A DNA stretch of 56,886 nt, taken from the NCBI GenBank assembly GCA_944384525.1, contig CALWTR010000044.1:1-56886 (forward strand), given 5' to 3'. Under the pieces are notes generated by a model. That model was not told the origin of the DNA and made no database searches. It saw nothing but the letters and a program-made list of their open reading frames with translations. The stretch is from an uncultured Clostridia bacterium (GTDB lineage Bacteria > Bacillota > Clostridia > Oscillospirales > CAG-272). Position numbers and translations under genes: made by a program. This document shows positions 31,507 to 40,911 of the stretch, piece after piece; the first letter of the stretch is position 1; every line of letters starts with the position of its first letter.

Positions 31507-33567
31507 ATGCGTAGATCGGATGAGGCAAAAAGACTGCCGGAGTTGCTCAGCCCTGCCGGTTCATATGAGGCTCTGACTGCTGCTGTGGACGCCGGAGCTG
31601 ATGCGGTTTACCTGGGGGCGAAGAGGTTTTCGGCAAGAGCCTACGCTCATAATTTCGATATGGAATCCATAGAGCGTGCCGTTCATTATTGCCGCACGTT
31701 CGGGGTTCGATGCTATATTGCTCTCAATACTCTCGTATATGAAAAGGAAATGCCGGAGCTGGTGGAGCTGGCGGCGGATATGTACCGCGTCGGGGCGGAC
31801 GCGCTGATAATGGCGGACGTCGGTGCTATACGCGCGGTAAGGCGGTATGTTCCCGATATGGCTGTACATGCTTCTACACAGCTGACCGTGCACTCGACCG
31901 GCGGATTGAAGGCGGCCGCGGCACTGGGAGTGAAAAGAGCGGTACTTGCCCGCGAGCTTTCACGCGAGGATATAATAGATTGTTGCCGCGCAGGTGTGTT
32001 CGAGACTGAAATGTTCGTCCACGGCGCGCTCTGCGTCTGCTATTCCGGACAGTGCCTTTTCTCCTCTATAGTCGGGGGCAGGAGCGGGAACCGCGGTGAG
32101 TGCGCACAGCCGTGCAGACTGCCGTATTCCGGCGGATATCCGCTGAGCCTGCGCGATCTGTCGCTCGCTTCGCATATACCGGAGCTTATCGACATCGGAG
32201 TAGACTCGCTGAAAATAGAGGGACGGATGAAGTCTCCGGAGTATGTCTATACTGTCACCGGGATATATCGCCGTCTCCTTGACGAGCGTAGAGCTGCTGA
32301 TTCGGAAGAATCGGAGCGTCTACGCGCCGCCTTTTCAAGAGGCGGATTTACAGACGGGTATTTCACGGGACGCAAATATCTTCCTATGACCGGGATAAGG
32401 AGTGAACGCGATAAGGAAGACAGCCGCGCTGCCGTGCCGTCTCGCGGACCGGAACGCAGGCGCAGAATAAACGCAGAGCTGACCGTAAGGGCGTCTGAGC
32501 CCGCTTCTCTGATTTTTTCTGACGGCCGCAGAAGCGTTACCGTATCCGGTGTGATCCCGGAGCCTGCTGTGAGCAGCCCGGTAGATGCGGCAGGAGCGTA
32601 TGCGCGCCTTTCAAAGCTGGGAGGTACCGGTTATATGCTCTCTGAGAGCGATTTCAAAGCCGATATCGCTCCGGGGTTGAATCTTTCCCCCGCCACCCTT
32701 AACGCGATGCGGCGGGCGGCGGTTGAAAAGCTCTGTGAGGTGCCGGAGGAGGTGCGTACATTCAGAGCGGAGAAATATGTCCGTCCGGATACTGCATACA
32801 GCAGTGCCAAGACGCCCTCGCTCAGAAGAACGGCACTTTTTCTTGACGGTGACAGCTATTTTGCATGTGAGCAGATGTGCCGCGGATTTTTTGATGCGGT
32901 ATTTATTCCGTTCAGATACTTCGACAGGATAAAGGACGGATTTACCGGGATATATGTTCCGCCGATAATGTTTGACCGCGAGGAGCCGGAGGTATCCGAG
33001 GCATTGTCTGCTGCGGCGAAAAACGGCGCGAAATACGCTCTTGTCGGAAATATCGGTCATATAAGCCTTGCGCTCCGTTGCGGACTCGTTCCGGTAGCGG
33101 ATTTCAGATCGAATATAACAAACCCGGAAACCGCGGAATATTACCGCGGCGCCGGTGCGCGTGGGCTCATCCTTTCCCCGGAGCTGACGCTTCCGCAGAT
33201 GCGTGATATAGGCGGGATACCGATAGTTTACGGAAGACTCCCGCTGATGCTGACAGAGCGCTGCTTTATAAAAGAGAATTTCGGATGCGCCGAATGCGGG
33301 AAGAGCTCGCTTACAGACCGGATAGGAAAACGTTTCCCGCTTTTTCGGGAATATCCGCACAGAAATCTTGTGCTTAACAGCGTTCCGGTATATATGGGAG
33401 ATAGGAAAGATGAGCTCGCCGCATACGGCATGCCGGATCGCGGACATTTCATTTTCTCGGTTGAAAGCGCGAAGGAATGTTCCAAAATAATAGATATGTT
33501 CATCCGCGGCGCAAAACCGGATCTTGAAGTGCGGAGAATACAGTCAAAAAAGCAAAAAGCAAACTAA
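31507..33567 (+). CDS. U32-family protein (RlhA/YrrO-like, Fe-S)
   Basis: 686-residue member of the U32 'collagenase-like' family with a C-terminal DUF3656-type extension. Seen: ELLSPAGSYEALTAAVDAGA then DAVYLGAKRFSARAYAHNF, the family core FVHGALCVCYSGQCLFSS, and GECAQPCRLPY, whose Cys residues near 174-205 are the iron-sulfur ligands in relatives. DSLKIEGRMKSPEYV follows. E. coli RlhA of this family hydroxylates C2501 of 23S rRNA, while UbiU/V/TrhP hydroxylate other substrates. Protease activity is doubtful. ATG 31507 follows AGAGGGAA. It heads a probable unit with maf, nth and rnmV. Confidence 0.88.
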   Translation: MRRSDEAKRLPELLSPAGSYEALTAAVDAGADAVYLGAKRFSARAYAHNFDMESIERAVHYCRTFGVRCYIALNTLVYEKEMPELVELAADMYRVGADALIMADVGAIRAVRRYVPDMAVHASTQLTVHSTGGLKAAAALGVKRAVLARELSREDIIDCCRAGVFETEMFVHGALCVCYSGQCLFSSIVGGRSGNRGECAQPCRLPYSGGYPLSLRDLSLASHIPELIDIGVDSLKIEGRMKSPEYVYTVTGIYRRLLDERRAADSEESERLRAAFSRGGFTDGYFTGRKYLPMTGIRSERDKEDSRAAVPSRGPERRRRINAELTVRASEPASLIFSDGRRSVTVSGVIPEPAVSSPVDAAGAYARLSKLGGTGYMLSESDFKADIAPGLNLSPATLNAMRRAAVEKLCEVPEEVRTFRAEKYVRPDTAYSSAKTPSLRRTALFLDGDSYFACEQMCRGFFDAVFIPFRYFDRIKDGFTGIYVPPIMFDREEPEVSEALSAAAKNGAKYALVGNIGHISLALRCGLVPVADFRSNITNPETAEYYRGAGARGLILSPELTLPQMRDIGGIPIVYGRLPLMLTERCFIKENFGCAECGKSSLTDRIGKRFPLFREYPHRNLVLNSVPVYMGDRKDELAAYGMPDRGHFIFSVESAKECSKIIDMFIRGAKPDLEVRRIQSKKQKAN

Positions 33568-33651
33568 TGTTGTCATAACAGCAATAAAGGCGATCCGCAG
33601 GCAAGGATCTGCTGATAATTGCCGCAGAGCGGCGGAGGTAATGGTCGGATA

Positions 33652-34242
33652 ATGGATAGGATCCCTGGTGGAATAAAAGTTGTGTTGGCGTCAAAGTCCC
33701 CACGCCGGCGGGAATACACGGCAAAGATATGCGATAATTTTTCGGTCATAACCGAGGATACGGACGAGACCCTGCCGGCGGATATACATCCGCGAGACGG
33801 CGTCAGAGTATTGGCGGAACGAAAAGGGGAGGCGGTAATTGCGGCTCATCCTTCGGACTGTGCAGATGCGCTCGTGATCGCGGCGGATACGCTTGTGGAG
33901 CTGAACGGAGAGCCGTTCGGCAAGCCGGCGGATATACAGGACGCGGTCAGGATGCTTTGCGCTCTGCGCGGAAGGACTCATAACGTCCATACCGGGATCG
34001 CGGTATTTTATCACGGACGCATGCTGTCCGCGACTGATTCCAGCGCAGTTATTTTCCGCCTCTGCTCCGACGAGGAGATATCCGAGTACGCCGAGAGCGG
34101 AGAGTGTATGGATAAGGCGGGAGCATACGGTATACAGGGACTCGGCGGCAGGTTGGTCGCGGGCCTTGACGGGGAGTTTGACACGGTCGTCGGTTTTCCG
34201 ACTAAAAAAGCTCTGGAGTTGATAGAGGAGATCCTGAAATGA
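33652..34242 (+). CDS. maf: Maf-family nucleoside triphosphate pyrophosphatase
   Basis: House-cleaning enzyme that hydrolyses non-canonical or excess nucleoside triphosphates (dTTP/UTP type in the family). Seen: VVLASKSPRRREY, EDTDETLPADIHP, VIAADTLVELNGEPFGKP, LRGRTHNVHTGIAVF and DKAGAYGIQGLGGRLV, the full Maf motif set. ATG 33652 gives 196 residues, the family norm; TTG 33619 would add an unconserved leader. GGAGG is 13 nt upstream. A three-codon frame (ATG 33641) ends at TAATG overlapping this start. Its stop overlaps nth by 4 nt. Confidence 0.93.
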   Translation: MDRIPGGIKVVLASKSPRRREYTAKICDNFSVITEDTDETLPADIHPRDGVRVLAERKGEAVIAAHPSDCADALVIAADTLVELNGEPFGKPADIQDAVRMLCALRGRTHNVHTGIAVFYHGRMLSATDSSAVIFRLCSDEEISEYAESGECMDKAGAYGIQGLGGRLVAGLDGEFDTVVGFPTKKALELIEEILK

Positions 34243-34907
34243 GGAAAAGGGAGAAGGCGGAGAGACTGTCGAAGATAGTCTGCCTTATGAAGAAAATATA
34301 TCCTGACGCGGTCTGCGCGCTGAAATATGAGGGCGATCCTTGGCGGCTGCTCGTTATGGGACGGCTGTCGGCGCAGTGTACCGATGCGAGGGTAAATATA
34401 GTTTGCAAAGAGCTTTTCAAAAAATATCCGGACTGCGCCTCATTGGCGGCCGCCGATACGGCAGAGGTGGAGGAAATAATAAAACCCTGTGGTCTGTTCA
34501 GAACCAAGGCGAGGAATATAATAGACGCGTCGCGTATGCTTTCCTGTGAGTACGGCGGAAGGCTCCCGGACGACATGGATCGGCTACTCCGGCTCCCCGG
34601 CGTTGGCAGAAAGATAGCGAATCTGCTCCTCGGCGATATATACGGCAAGGAGGCAATAGTCGCGGATACGCATTGCATCAGGATATGCGGAAGATTCGGA
34701 ATGTATCCGGAGTCATTGAGAGATCCCTATAAGGTGGAGATGATCCTCAGAGATCTGATAGATCCGGCTGAGGGAAGTGATTTTTGCCATAGGATAGTTA
34801 TGTTCGGCAGGGATACCTGTACGGCGCGCAATCCTTCGTGCTCCTCATGCCCGGTGGCGGCGGAGGGACTGTGCCTGCATTTTGAAAAAAGCCGGCCAGC
34901 GAACTGA
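34239..34907 (+). CDS. nth: Endonuclease III (DNA glycosylase/AP lyase)
   Basis: Base-excision repair enzyme for oxidised pyrimidines. Seen: QCTDARVNIVCKELF-type substrate loop, helix-hairpin-helix LPGVGRKIANLLLG with the catalytic Lys (about residue 124), VADTHCIRI with the catalytic Asp (about 142), and four C-terminal Cys for a [4Fe-4S] cluster at about 194, 201, 204 and 212. The last spacing is C-x7-C rather than the usual C-x5-C. ATG overlaps the maf stop (ATGA), indicating coupling. 222 residues is normal. Confidence 0.95.
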   Translation: MRKREKAERLSKIVCLMKKIYPDAVCALKYEGDPWRLLVMGRLSAQCTDARVNIVCKELFKKYPDCASLAAADTAEVEEIIKPCGLFRTKARNIIDASRMLSCEYGGRLPDDMDRLLRLPGVGRKIANLLLGDIYGKEAIVADTHCIRICGRFGMYPESLRDPYKVEMILRDLIDPAEGSDFCHRIVMFGRDTCTARNPSCSSCPVAAEGLCLHFEKSRPAN

Positions 34908-34975
34908 TCGATATCTGCGCAAGCATTGTTTGAAAACAAATATTTACATATACGCTGAAAGAAAGGTGTGGCTGG

Positions 34976-35704
34976 ATGAACGGCGGCAAAGAGGAAAAAA
35001 TAAAAATAGACAGGCCGGTCATCGTTGAGGGCGTGTACGACAAATGTGCGCTGTCCTCGATAATAGACGCGACCGTAATAACTACCGGCGGTTTTTCCGT
35101 CTTCAATAATCGCGAAAAGCAGGCGCTTATCCGCGCGCTCGCAAAGGAAAAGGGAGTTATAATCCTTACGGATCCTGACGGTGGCGGAAAGCAGATACGC
35201 TCTTTTATAACCGGAATGCTCCCAAAGGAGCAGATAGTCCAGCTTTACATCCCGCGGATAGAGGGAAAAGAAAAAAGGAAAAAGACGCCGTCGCGCAGCG
35301 GGGTCATAGGAGTCGAGGGAACGGATGCGGATACATTGCGCAGGATCTTTGCGCCGTTTGCGGTATCAGCTAAAGCGAAGAGCGAGCCGGTCAAAAAATC
35401 GGATCTTTATTTCGACGGTCTGAGCGGAGGCGAGGGCTCTTCGGATAAGAGAAGAGAGCTAGCCGAGCACTTGGGACTTCCGGGAGACATGAGTGCGAAC
35501 GCGCTTTTGGACGCGATAAATTACCTCGGCGGGATGAGCCTGTACCGCGATGCTCTTTCTGAAATACGCTGTAATGAACAGACTGATGCGACTCCGGAGA
35601 GTTGTTCTTCCGCCGGCGCAGAGGCACGTCCTGAGCCACAGGAGCATACAACAGCGGAAAAAGCCACCGATATGTCAGCAAAAGCCGCTGATACGGGCAT
35701 TTAA
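34976..35704 (+). CDS. rnmV: Ribonuclease M5 (5S rRNA maturase)
   Basis: Toprim-domain nuclease that trims precursor 5S rRNA in Firmicutes. Seen: toprim glutamate in VIVEGVYDKCALSSIIDA, ITTGGFSVFNN, and the acidic ILTDPDGGGKQIR, then PRIEGKEKRKKTPSRSGVIG and VEGTDADTLR typical of RnmV. The C-terminal DUF4093-like domain has YFDGLSGGEGSSDKRRELAE. The last 50 residues are Ala/Glu/Thr-rich and unconserved. It sits 68 nt after nth; a weak TTGTTT-17-TATACG promoter is possible in the gap. The usual neighbours TatD and KsgA are absent. Confidence 0.93.
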   Translation: MNGGKEEKIKIDRPVIVEGVYDKCALSSIIDATVITTGGFSVFNNREKQALIRALAKEKGVIILTDPDGGGKQIRSFITGMLPKEQIVQLYIPRIEGKEKRKKTPSRSGVIGVEGTDADTLRRIFAPFAVSAKAKSEPVKKSDLYFDGLSGGEGSSDKRRELAEHLGLPGDMSANALLDAINYLGGMSLYRDALSEIRCNEQTDATPESCSSAGAEARPEPQEHTTAEKATDMSAKAADTGI

Positions 35705-35853
35705 AACAGATACAGATAAAGAATAAAGAATAGAAGAGATAAAATTAAAAACATAAGAATAAAAACATAAAAATAAAAACATGGGGAATTTTAGCTAGAA
35801 TATATTTGTTTGCTGTATTATTTCCATACGTTAATAATTTATTTATATTTATA

Positions 35854-35862
35854 TGGTATAAT
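35854..35862 (+). promoter_or_regulatory. Extended -10 promoter of the Gld-type ABC operon
   Basis: TGGTATAAT (TATAAT at 35857-35862) in an AT-rich stretch, with no good -35 box. The 265-bp gap before it (35705-35850) holds AATAAAAACAT-type low-complexity repeats and no gene. Confidence 0.5.
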
Positions 35863-35884
35863 TTAAACGTTATTTTCAGATCAA

Positions 35885-35914
35885 GCGCGCCTCCGCGGCG
35901 GTTGCGGACCGCGC
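35885..35914 (+). promoter_or_regulatory. GC-rich leader hairpin of the ABC operon
   Basis: GCGCG-CC-TCCGC, a 7-nt loop, then GCGGA-C-CGCGC: two stacked 5-bp stems and no U-run. A second hairpin GGGCTTT-TTGC-AAAGCCC (35942-35959) follows, between the AAAGGGGG ribosome-site candidate and ATG 35970. Confidence 0.5.
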
Positions 35915-35969
35915 CGGTAAGTTCGGATATTTTTTGAAAGGGGGCTTTTTGCAAAGCCCGTTTGAATAT

Positions 35970-36935
35970 ATGGTAAAAGTTGAAAATCTTGTAAAGAGGT
36001 ACGGCTCGAATTACGCGCTGAACGACGTTTCTTTTGAGATAAACGAGGGTGAGATAGTCGGGCTTCTCGGACCGAACGGAGCGGGAAAAAGTACCGCGAT
36101 GAATATATTGACAGGTTATCTGTCCGCTACATCCGGCAGTGCTTATATCGATGGAATAAGCATGGTGGAAAAGCCGCTTGAGGCGAAAAAGCTGATCGGA
36201 TTTTTGCCGGAACAGCCGCCCGTTTATCCGGAGATGACGGTGTGGGAGTATCTCAACTTCGTCTATGAGCTCAAGGGATGCACCCTGCCGCGCAAGGAGC
36301 ATATTGAGGAAGTAATGGACGTTGTCAAGCTCGGCGACGTGCGGGACAAGCTCATATCTCATCTTTCAAAGGGATACAAGCAGAGGGTCGGTATAGCACA
36401 GGCGATCATGGGCGACCCGAAGGTCGTCGTTTTTGACGAGCCGACGGTAGGTCTCGATCCTAAACAGATACTGGAAGTAAGAAACTTGTTGAGGACTCTA
36501 GGAAAGCGGCACACCGTCATTTTGTCTACGCATATCCTCAGCGAGGTGCAGGCGGTATGCGAGCGTATAATCATAATAAACAAGGGCCGGATAATAGCCG
36601 ACGAGAAGACCGAGGAGCTCACCCGTGCGATAGAAGATACGTACAGGTATGAGGTCAGGATATCCGGACCGCAGAAGGATGTTCTCGCCGCGCTCAAGAA
36701 GGTCAACGGAGTGACGGGTGTAGAGCGCACGGACGGGCGCGACGCGGACGCACAGATATATATAGTCGATACGGCGAAGGGGATCGATATCAGAAAGCCG
36801 CTGTTTTACATGTGCGCTGAGCACGGGTGGCCGATACTCGGACTTTCTCCGTTCGGAACGGATCTTGAAAGTATTTTCGTAAGGCTGATAGACAGGTCTG
36901 ATATCCAGATGAGACCGGAGGGAGGAAACAAATAA
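35970..36935 (+). CDS. ABC exporter ATP-binding protein, GldA-like
   Basis: ATPase subunit of an ABC-2-type transporter, 321 residues. Seen: Walker A LLGPNGAGKSTAMN (about 33-42), Q-loop region FLPEQPPVYPEMTVWEYL, signature LSKGYKQRVGIAQAI, Walker B VVVFDEPTVGLD and the H-loop STHILSEV. A C-terminal extension of about 100 residues is typical of the GldA/NatA group. I take ATG 35970. TTG 35949 and TTG 35934 are in frame, and the AAAGGGGG site (35937-35944) is closer to TTG 35949, so the start is uncertain. Its stop overlaps the permease ATG (TAATG). It is the first gene of a five-gene operon. Confidence 0.93.
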   Translation: MVKVENLVKRYGSNYALNDVSFEINEGEIVGLLGPNGAGKSTAMNILTGYLSATSGSAYIDGISMVEKPLEAKKLIGFLPEQPPVYPEMTVWEYLNFVYELKGCTLPRKEHIEEVMDVVKLGDVRDKLISHLSKGYKQRVGIAQAIMGDPKVVVFDEPTVGLDPKQILEVRNLLRTLGKRHTVILSTHILSEVQAVCERIIIINKGRIIADEKTEELTRAIEDTYRYEVRISGPQKDVLAALKKVNGVTGVERTDGRDADAQIYIVDTAKGIDIRKPLFYMCAEHGWPILGLSPFGTDLESIFVRLIDRSDIQMRPEGGNK

Positions 36936-37642
36936 TGCTCGCCGTTTACAAGAAAGAGATGAGGTCGTATTTCACGACGCCGATCGGGTATGTTTTCGTC
37001 GCAATATTCCTGCTCGTCGGGGGAGCGATGTTCAGTTATACGACGCTGTATTCCATGACGTCGAATATGAGCGCATATTTTACTTATATGATGCTGATGC
37101 TCATAATACTTTTGCCGATATTGACCATGAAGTCATTTACAGAGGAGAAGAAGATGAGGACGGAGCAGCTCTTGCTGACTTCGCCTGTTCCGATAACATC
37201 GATCGTGCTCGGAAAATTTCTCGCCGCGTACACTATGTTTGCCGGCAGCTTCATATTCAATTCACTGTACTTCCTTATCCTTTACAGGTATGCTGAGGTC
37301 AAGACGGGACTGCTCATAGGCAATATATTGGCGATGCTCCTTCTGGGTATGAGCTTTATAGCGATAGGACTTTATATATCCGCGCTTACCGAGAACCAGC
37401 TCGCGGCGGCTATCGGAACTATCGCCGTGCTGCTCCTTCTCCTCGGTATAGGACTTATAAACATGCTTCTGCCGGACAAATACTGGCTGAGATACGTTAT
37501 AGACTGTATATCCGTATTTACGAGGTTCCAGACTTTTACAAACGGATATTTTGATTTTGCATCGCTTATTTATTACTTGTCTATAAGCGGCATATTCGTT
37601 TATCTTACGGTGCGCGTTTACGATAAGCGCAGATACAGCTGA
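36935..37642 (+). CDS. ABC-2 type permease, GldF-like
   Basis: Membrane subunit of the exporter, 235 residues with six TM helices. Seen: the N-terminal IYKKE-like VYKKEMRSYFTTPIGYVFVA, SFTEEKKMRTEQLLLTSPVP, which is the classic GldF-family loop, and GMSFIAIGLYISALTENQLA. ATG 36935 shares a base with the ATPase stop (TAATG), so translation is coupled. It is followed after 14 nt by the first GldG-like gene. The cargo is unknown. Confidence 0.93.
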   Translation: MLAVYKKEMRSYFTTPIGYVFVAIFLLVGGAMFSYTTLYSMTSNMSAYFTYMMLMLIILLPILTMKSFTEEKKMRTEQLLLTSPVPITSIVLGKFLAAYTMFAGSFIFNSLYFLILYRYAEVKTGLLIGNILAMLLLGMSFIAIGLYISALTENQLAAAIGTIAVLLLLLGIGLINMLLPDKYWLRYVIDCISVFTRFQTFTNGYFDFASLIYYLSISGIFVYLTVRVYDKRRYS

Positions 37643-37656
37643 CACCGGAGGATAAA

Positions 37657-39171
37657 ATGAGCTTTTTTGATAAAATGAAAGCGAAGATAAGCCCGAGGCG
37701 GCTCGACGGCGCGGCCGTCACGGCACTGGTCATATGTCTCGCGGCGATATTGAATATAATATTTTATATGCTCGGTAATCGCTACGGGCTCTATCTCATG
37801 TCCGAGAAAAAGGATTACTACGATATATCGGAGAACTCTGCGGATCTCTTTACCGACGAGCTTGTAAAGGGCAAGACAGTGAAGGTGATCTTCTGCGACA
37901 CGGAGGACAACGTCAGCATGTCGGACACCGGATATCTCGTGCTGGATACGGTAAAGAAATATGCGGAGAAGTATGATTTTATAGAGTATGAATGCATAAA
38001 CATGCTCACAAATCCTCGCCTTGTCGAAAAATACAAGACGGATATGGACGGGAACGAGCAGGTGCTCAGAAAGACAACGGTCATATTTGAGTGCGGGGAT
38101 TATTATTTCACGATAACGGATGCGGTATCCTCGTCCGGCTACGGCGGATTTTACAATCTTGACGAGAACGGAGCGATATCCTCGTATAACGGCGATCTGA
38201 TAGTTGCGTCTATGGCGGCGTATGTGCTGACCGGAAGAAACCTGAACGGCGATCTGCCTGAGGGCGAGGAAATATATCATGCGGACGGCCATCTGAGCGT
38301 GTATTTCGTCACCGGGCACGGCGAGAGGGCGGACACCGCTCTCTATAACCTGCTTATCTGCGCAGGTTATCATGTGGGATATGTCAACACAAGATCCGAG
38401 GAGATACCGGAGGATGCGGCATTCCTTATAATATCGAACCCGATATACGATTTCGAAAAGGCGTCTTCCGGATCCGGAATAGTCACAGAGTCGGAGAAGA
38501 TAAAGAGATATGTCGCGGGCGGCGGAGATGTTTATATCTCGGTCGATCCGTATACCGACAGCCTGCCTGTGTTTGAAGAGTTGCTCGGATATTTCGGCAT
38601 GAAGATATCGCGGAACATCGTGTCCGACCGGACCAACGCGATAACTTCTGACGGTTTTACCTTCGTTGCGGAGACTTCCGACTCCGGCGTATCGGCTCAG
38701 CTCGGCGAGACGTTCCGGAAATATTCAAGCGGACGAGTGATAATGCGCGACTCTACTTCTATAGACTTCTGCGACAGCAGTTTTGCCACTGAGCCTTTGC
38801 TGCTCTCATCTCCCGATACACTTCTGAAGAGGGACGGAGAGACGGTAGGAGAGGGCTCTGCTGTGGTAGCGGCGCTCAGCAAGGCTGAGAGCGGCGGGAA
38901 CATCGTCCTTGTCGGAGGCTCTGGGGTCACTGCATACGACGCGATCTTCAGCACTCTGTACGCCAACAGGGATTTCATGTTTGCGGTATCCGAGATATTC
39001 GGCGCGGAGTATGCGCCGTACGGGATAACCGCCGCGAAATACGATGTCGAAACGCTTGAAAACCTCACGATGGGGACGGCGCGTGCGATAACGATCGTGC
39101 TTGTGCTGGTGATCCCGGCGCTGATCGGTACGGCGGGGATATATGTTTACGTTAGGAGAAAGAACAGGTAA
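37657..39171 (+). CDS. GldG-like ABC transporter auxiliary protein (copy 1)
   Basis: 504 residues: one N-terminal TM helix (about 22-45), a large extracytoplasmic domain and one C-terminal TM helix followed by VRRKNR. Seen: YYDISENSADLF just after the first helix, the family motif VYFVTGHGERADTALYNLL and SGGGDVYISVDP-like VAGGGDVYISVDPYTD, all of the ABC_transp_aux (GldG) family. A GGAGG site precedes ATG 37657. It forms the operon with the ATPase and permease genes and is followed 5 nt later by a second, related gene. Confidence 0.9.
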   Translation: MSFFDKMKAKISPRRLDGAAVTALVICLAAILNIIFYMLGNRYGLYLMSEKKDYYDISENSADLFTDELVKGKTVKVIFCDTEDNVSMSDTGYLVLDTVKKYAEKYDFIEYECINMLTNPRLVEKYKTDMDGNEQVLRKTTVIFECGDYYFTITDAVSSSGYGGFYNLDENGAISSYNGDLIVASMAAYVLTGRNLNGDLPEGEEIYHADGHLSVYFVTGHGERADTALYNLLICAGYHVGYVNTRSEEIPEDAAFLIISNPIYDFEKASSGSGIVTESEKIKRYVAGGGDVYISVDPYTDSLPVFEELLGYFGMKISRNIVSDRTNAITSDGFTFVAETSDSGVSAQLGETFRKYSSGRVIMRDSTSIDFCDSSFATEPLLLSSPDTLLKRDGETVGEGSAVVAALSKAESGGNIVLVGGSGVTAYDAIFSTLYANRDFMFAVSEIFGAEYAPYGITAAKYDVETLENLTMGTARAITIVLVLVIPALIGTAGIYVYVRRKNR

Positions 39172-39176
39172 AATAT

Positions 39177-40841
39177 ATGAAGTTGAAAAATATTTTCGGA
39201 AAGGCGTCCGGCAGAAAAAGGTTGCTGACGCTCTGCGCCGTGCTCATCATAGCGGCGGCAGCGGCGATAAACCTTATTCTTAAGGACGTCGGACTTAAAA
39301 ATTCAGTCTTCATTGATCTGACTCCGGAAGGACTGTATACTGTAAGCGATGCGATGAAAGAGGAGTGCTCCTTCCTCAGCGATATGGATCCTGATTCCGT
39401 AAAAATAACCTTTTGCGCGGATCCGGATACGCTGACCTCAAACCAGGGCACCAGAGTGGTGTATTTTATGTCTCTGCAGCTCCAGAAGCTATTTCCCGCG
39501 GTCACAGTTGAGACGATAAACGCGGAATATAACAAGACCGCGTTTTCCAAATATATGCCTACGCGTTTCACCGAGATATCCTGGAACGATGTCATAATCA
39601 GCTATCAGGACCGTTACCGCCGTTTCAATGCGGAGGAATTCTGGACGATAATGAGCAGCGGAGAATATTGGTCGTACAACGGAGAATATAAGATGACGAC
39701 CGCGTTCCTCTCCCTCGTAACGACAGGTAAGACCAGCGTATATTTTGAGACGGGTTACGGCGGAAAGTATTACGACGCAGGAGACCCGGAGAGCGAAATG
39801 AGCCAGGAGCTCTATGAGTTCTACTGCCTCCTCGGCGATCTCGGCTACAATGTAAAGACTTTCAATATAAAGGAAAGCGAGATACCGGACGACTGCGCGA
39901 TGCTGATCCTTGCAGGACCTACCTCCGACTTCACATATGACAGCGGCAGACTCGACGATATCACTTATGTGTCTGATATAGAGAAGATCGACAGATATCT
40001 TATAAACCGCAACGGTTCGCTCATGGTGTTCCGCGACGCTGCCGCGGGCGACCTCCCGGAGCTTTATGGGTTCCTTGAGGAATGGGGTATAGAGTTTGTG
40101 GATTCCACGGTCGTCGACAGCAGCTCATCGCTCGCAGATCAGAGTATGAGCGGCACAGGAATTCTCGCGCAGTATAACACAAATCCGGAAAGTTTTGCGG
40201 CGACCGTATATGAGGATATAGCCTCTATCAGCTCGTCGCCTCGTGTGGTAGTTCCATCTAGCGGTTTTGTGCGAAATCCCCGCCCGTCGGATGAGCACAC
40301 GGTATCCGGAGTTACCAGCACCATGCTTTATTATAACAGCTTCTTATCGACCACTGCGGACGCGAGAGCATACGCGGGCAACAGTGTATCCGGCGAGGTT
40401 GTCGGCGAGGGCGTCATGGACCTTGCGGCGGTCGCGGTCAGGACTTATGTCGACAGCGAGACCTCAAATTATCAGTACTCGTACGTTTTCGGCTGCGCGA
40501 GCATGGATGTTATATCATCAGAGTATATCGGCGATCCGTCATATGCAAATTACGACGTGCTGTATTCCCTTACCGGTATAATAGCAAGATCAGATATATA
40601 TGCCTCAAGTGACCTCGGAGGACTGAACCTGAATTCCCCGAACATGGGAGGCAAGGAGCTTGTGGATGAGAGCATAGGAACGGAAAACAGAAACATATAT
40701 GACTCGTCCAATAATATTGCCGGGGTCAAGCACGGACTTACTACGGCGCCCAAGGTGATATATATAGTGATCGCTATGCTGATACCGGTATCTGTGGCGA
40801 TAGTCGGCGCAGTCGTATGTATAAAGAGAAAGAACCGGTAA
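39177..40841 (+). CDS. GldG-like ABC transporter auxiliary protein (copy 2)
   Basis: 554 residues with the same layout as copy 1: an N-terminal TM helix (about 15-33), a large extracytoplasmic domain with YTVSDAMKEECSFL, SVYFETGYGGKYYDAGDPES and MLILAGPTSDFTYDSG, and a C-terminal TM helix ending in IKRKNR. The near-identical C-terminal tails (VRRKNR / IKRKNR) and the same layout indicate an old duplication. The sequences are otherwise well diverged. Gap to copy 1 is 5 nt. The two copies may form a heterodimer on the permease; this is inference. Confidence 0.88.
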   Translation: MKLKNIFGKASGRKRLLTLCAVLIIAAAAAINLILKDVGLKNSVFIDLTPEGLYTVSDAMKEECSFLSDMDPDSVKITFCADPDTLTSNQGTRVVYFMSLQLQKLFPAVTVETINAEYNKTAFSKYMPTRFTEISWNDVIISYQDRYRRFNAEEFWTIMSSGEYWSYNGEYKMTTAFLSLVTTGKTSVYFETGYGGKYYDAGDPESEMSQELYEFYCLLGDLGYNVKTFNIKESEIPDDCAMLILAGPTSDFTYDSGRLDDITYVSDIEKIDRYLINRNGSLMVFRDAAAGDLPELYGFLEEWGIEFVDSTVVDSSSSLADQSMSGTGILAQYNTNPESFAATVYEDIASISSSPRVVVPSSGFVRNPRPSDEHTVSGVTSTMLYYNSFLSTTADARAYAGNSVSGEVVGEGVMDLAAVAVRTYVDSETSNYQYSYVFGCASMDVISSEYIGDPSYANYDVLYSLTGIIARSDIYASSDLGGLNLNSPNMGGKELVDESIGTENRNIYDSSNNIAGVKHGLTTAPKVIYIVIAMLIPVSVAIVGAVVCIKRKNR

Positions 40842-40911
40842 TATCCGGACCTGTAAAAACACCGCAAAGTAATAGCCGCGCGTGTATTGCCGCCGCGGCA
40901 TGGAGATCGAA

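Noticed and set aside
32611-33447. Minus-strand 278-codon frame
   Set aside because: It is antisense to the U32 gene, without a ribosome site or recognisable motif.
34926-34945. Rex box TTGTTTGAAAACAA before rnmV
   Set aside because: The half sites are only 2 nt apart, whereas the Rex operator needs about eight bases between TTGT and ACAA; it is more likely a chance AT-rich palindrome.
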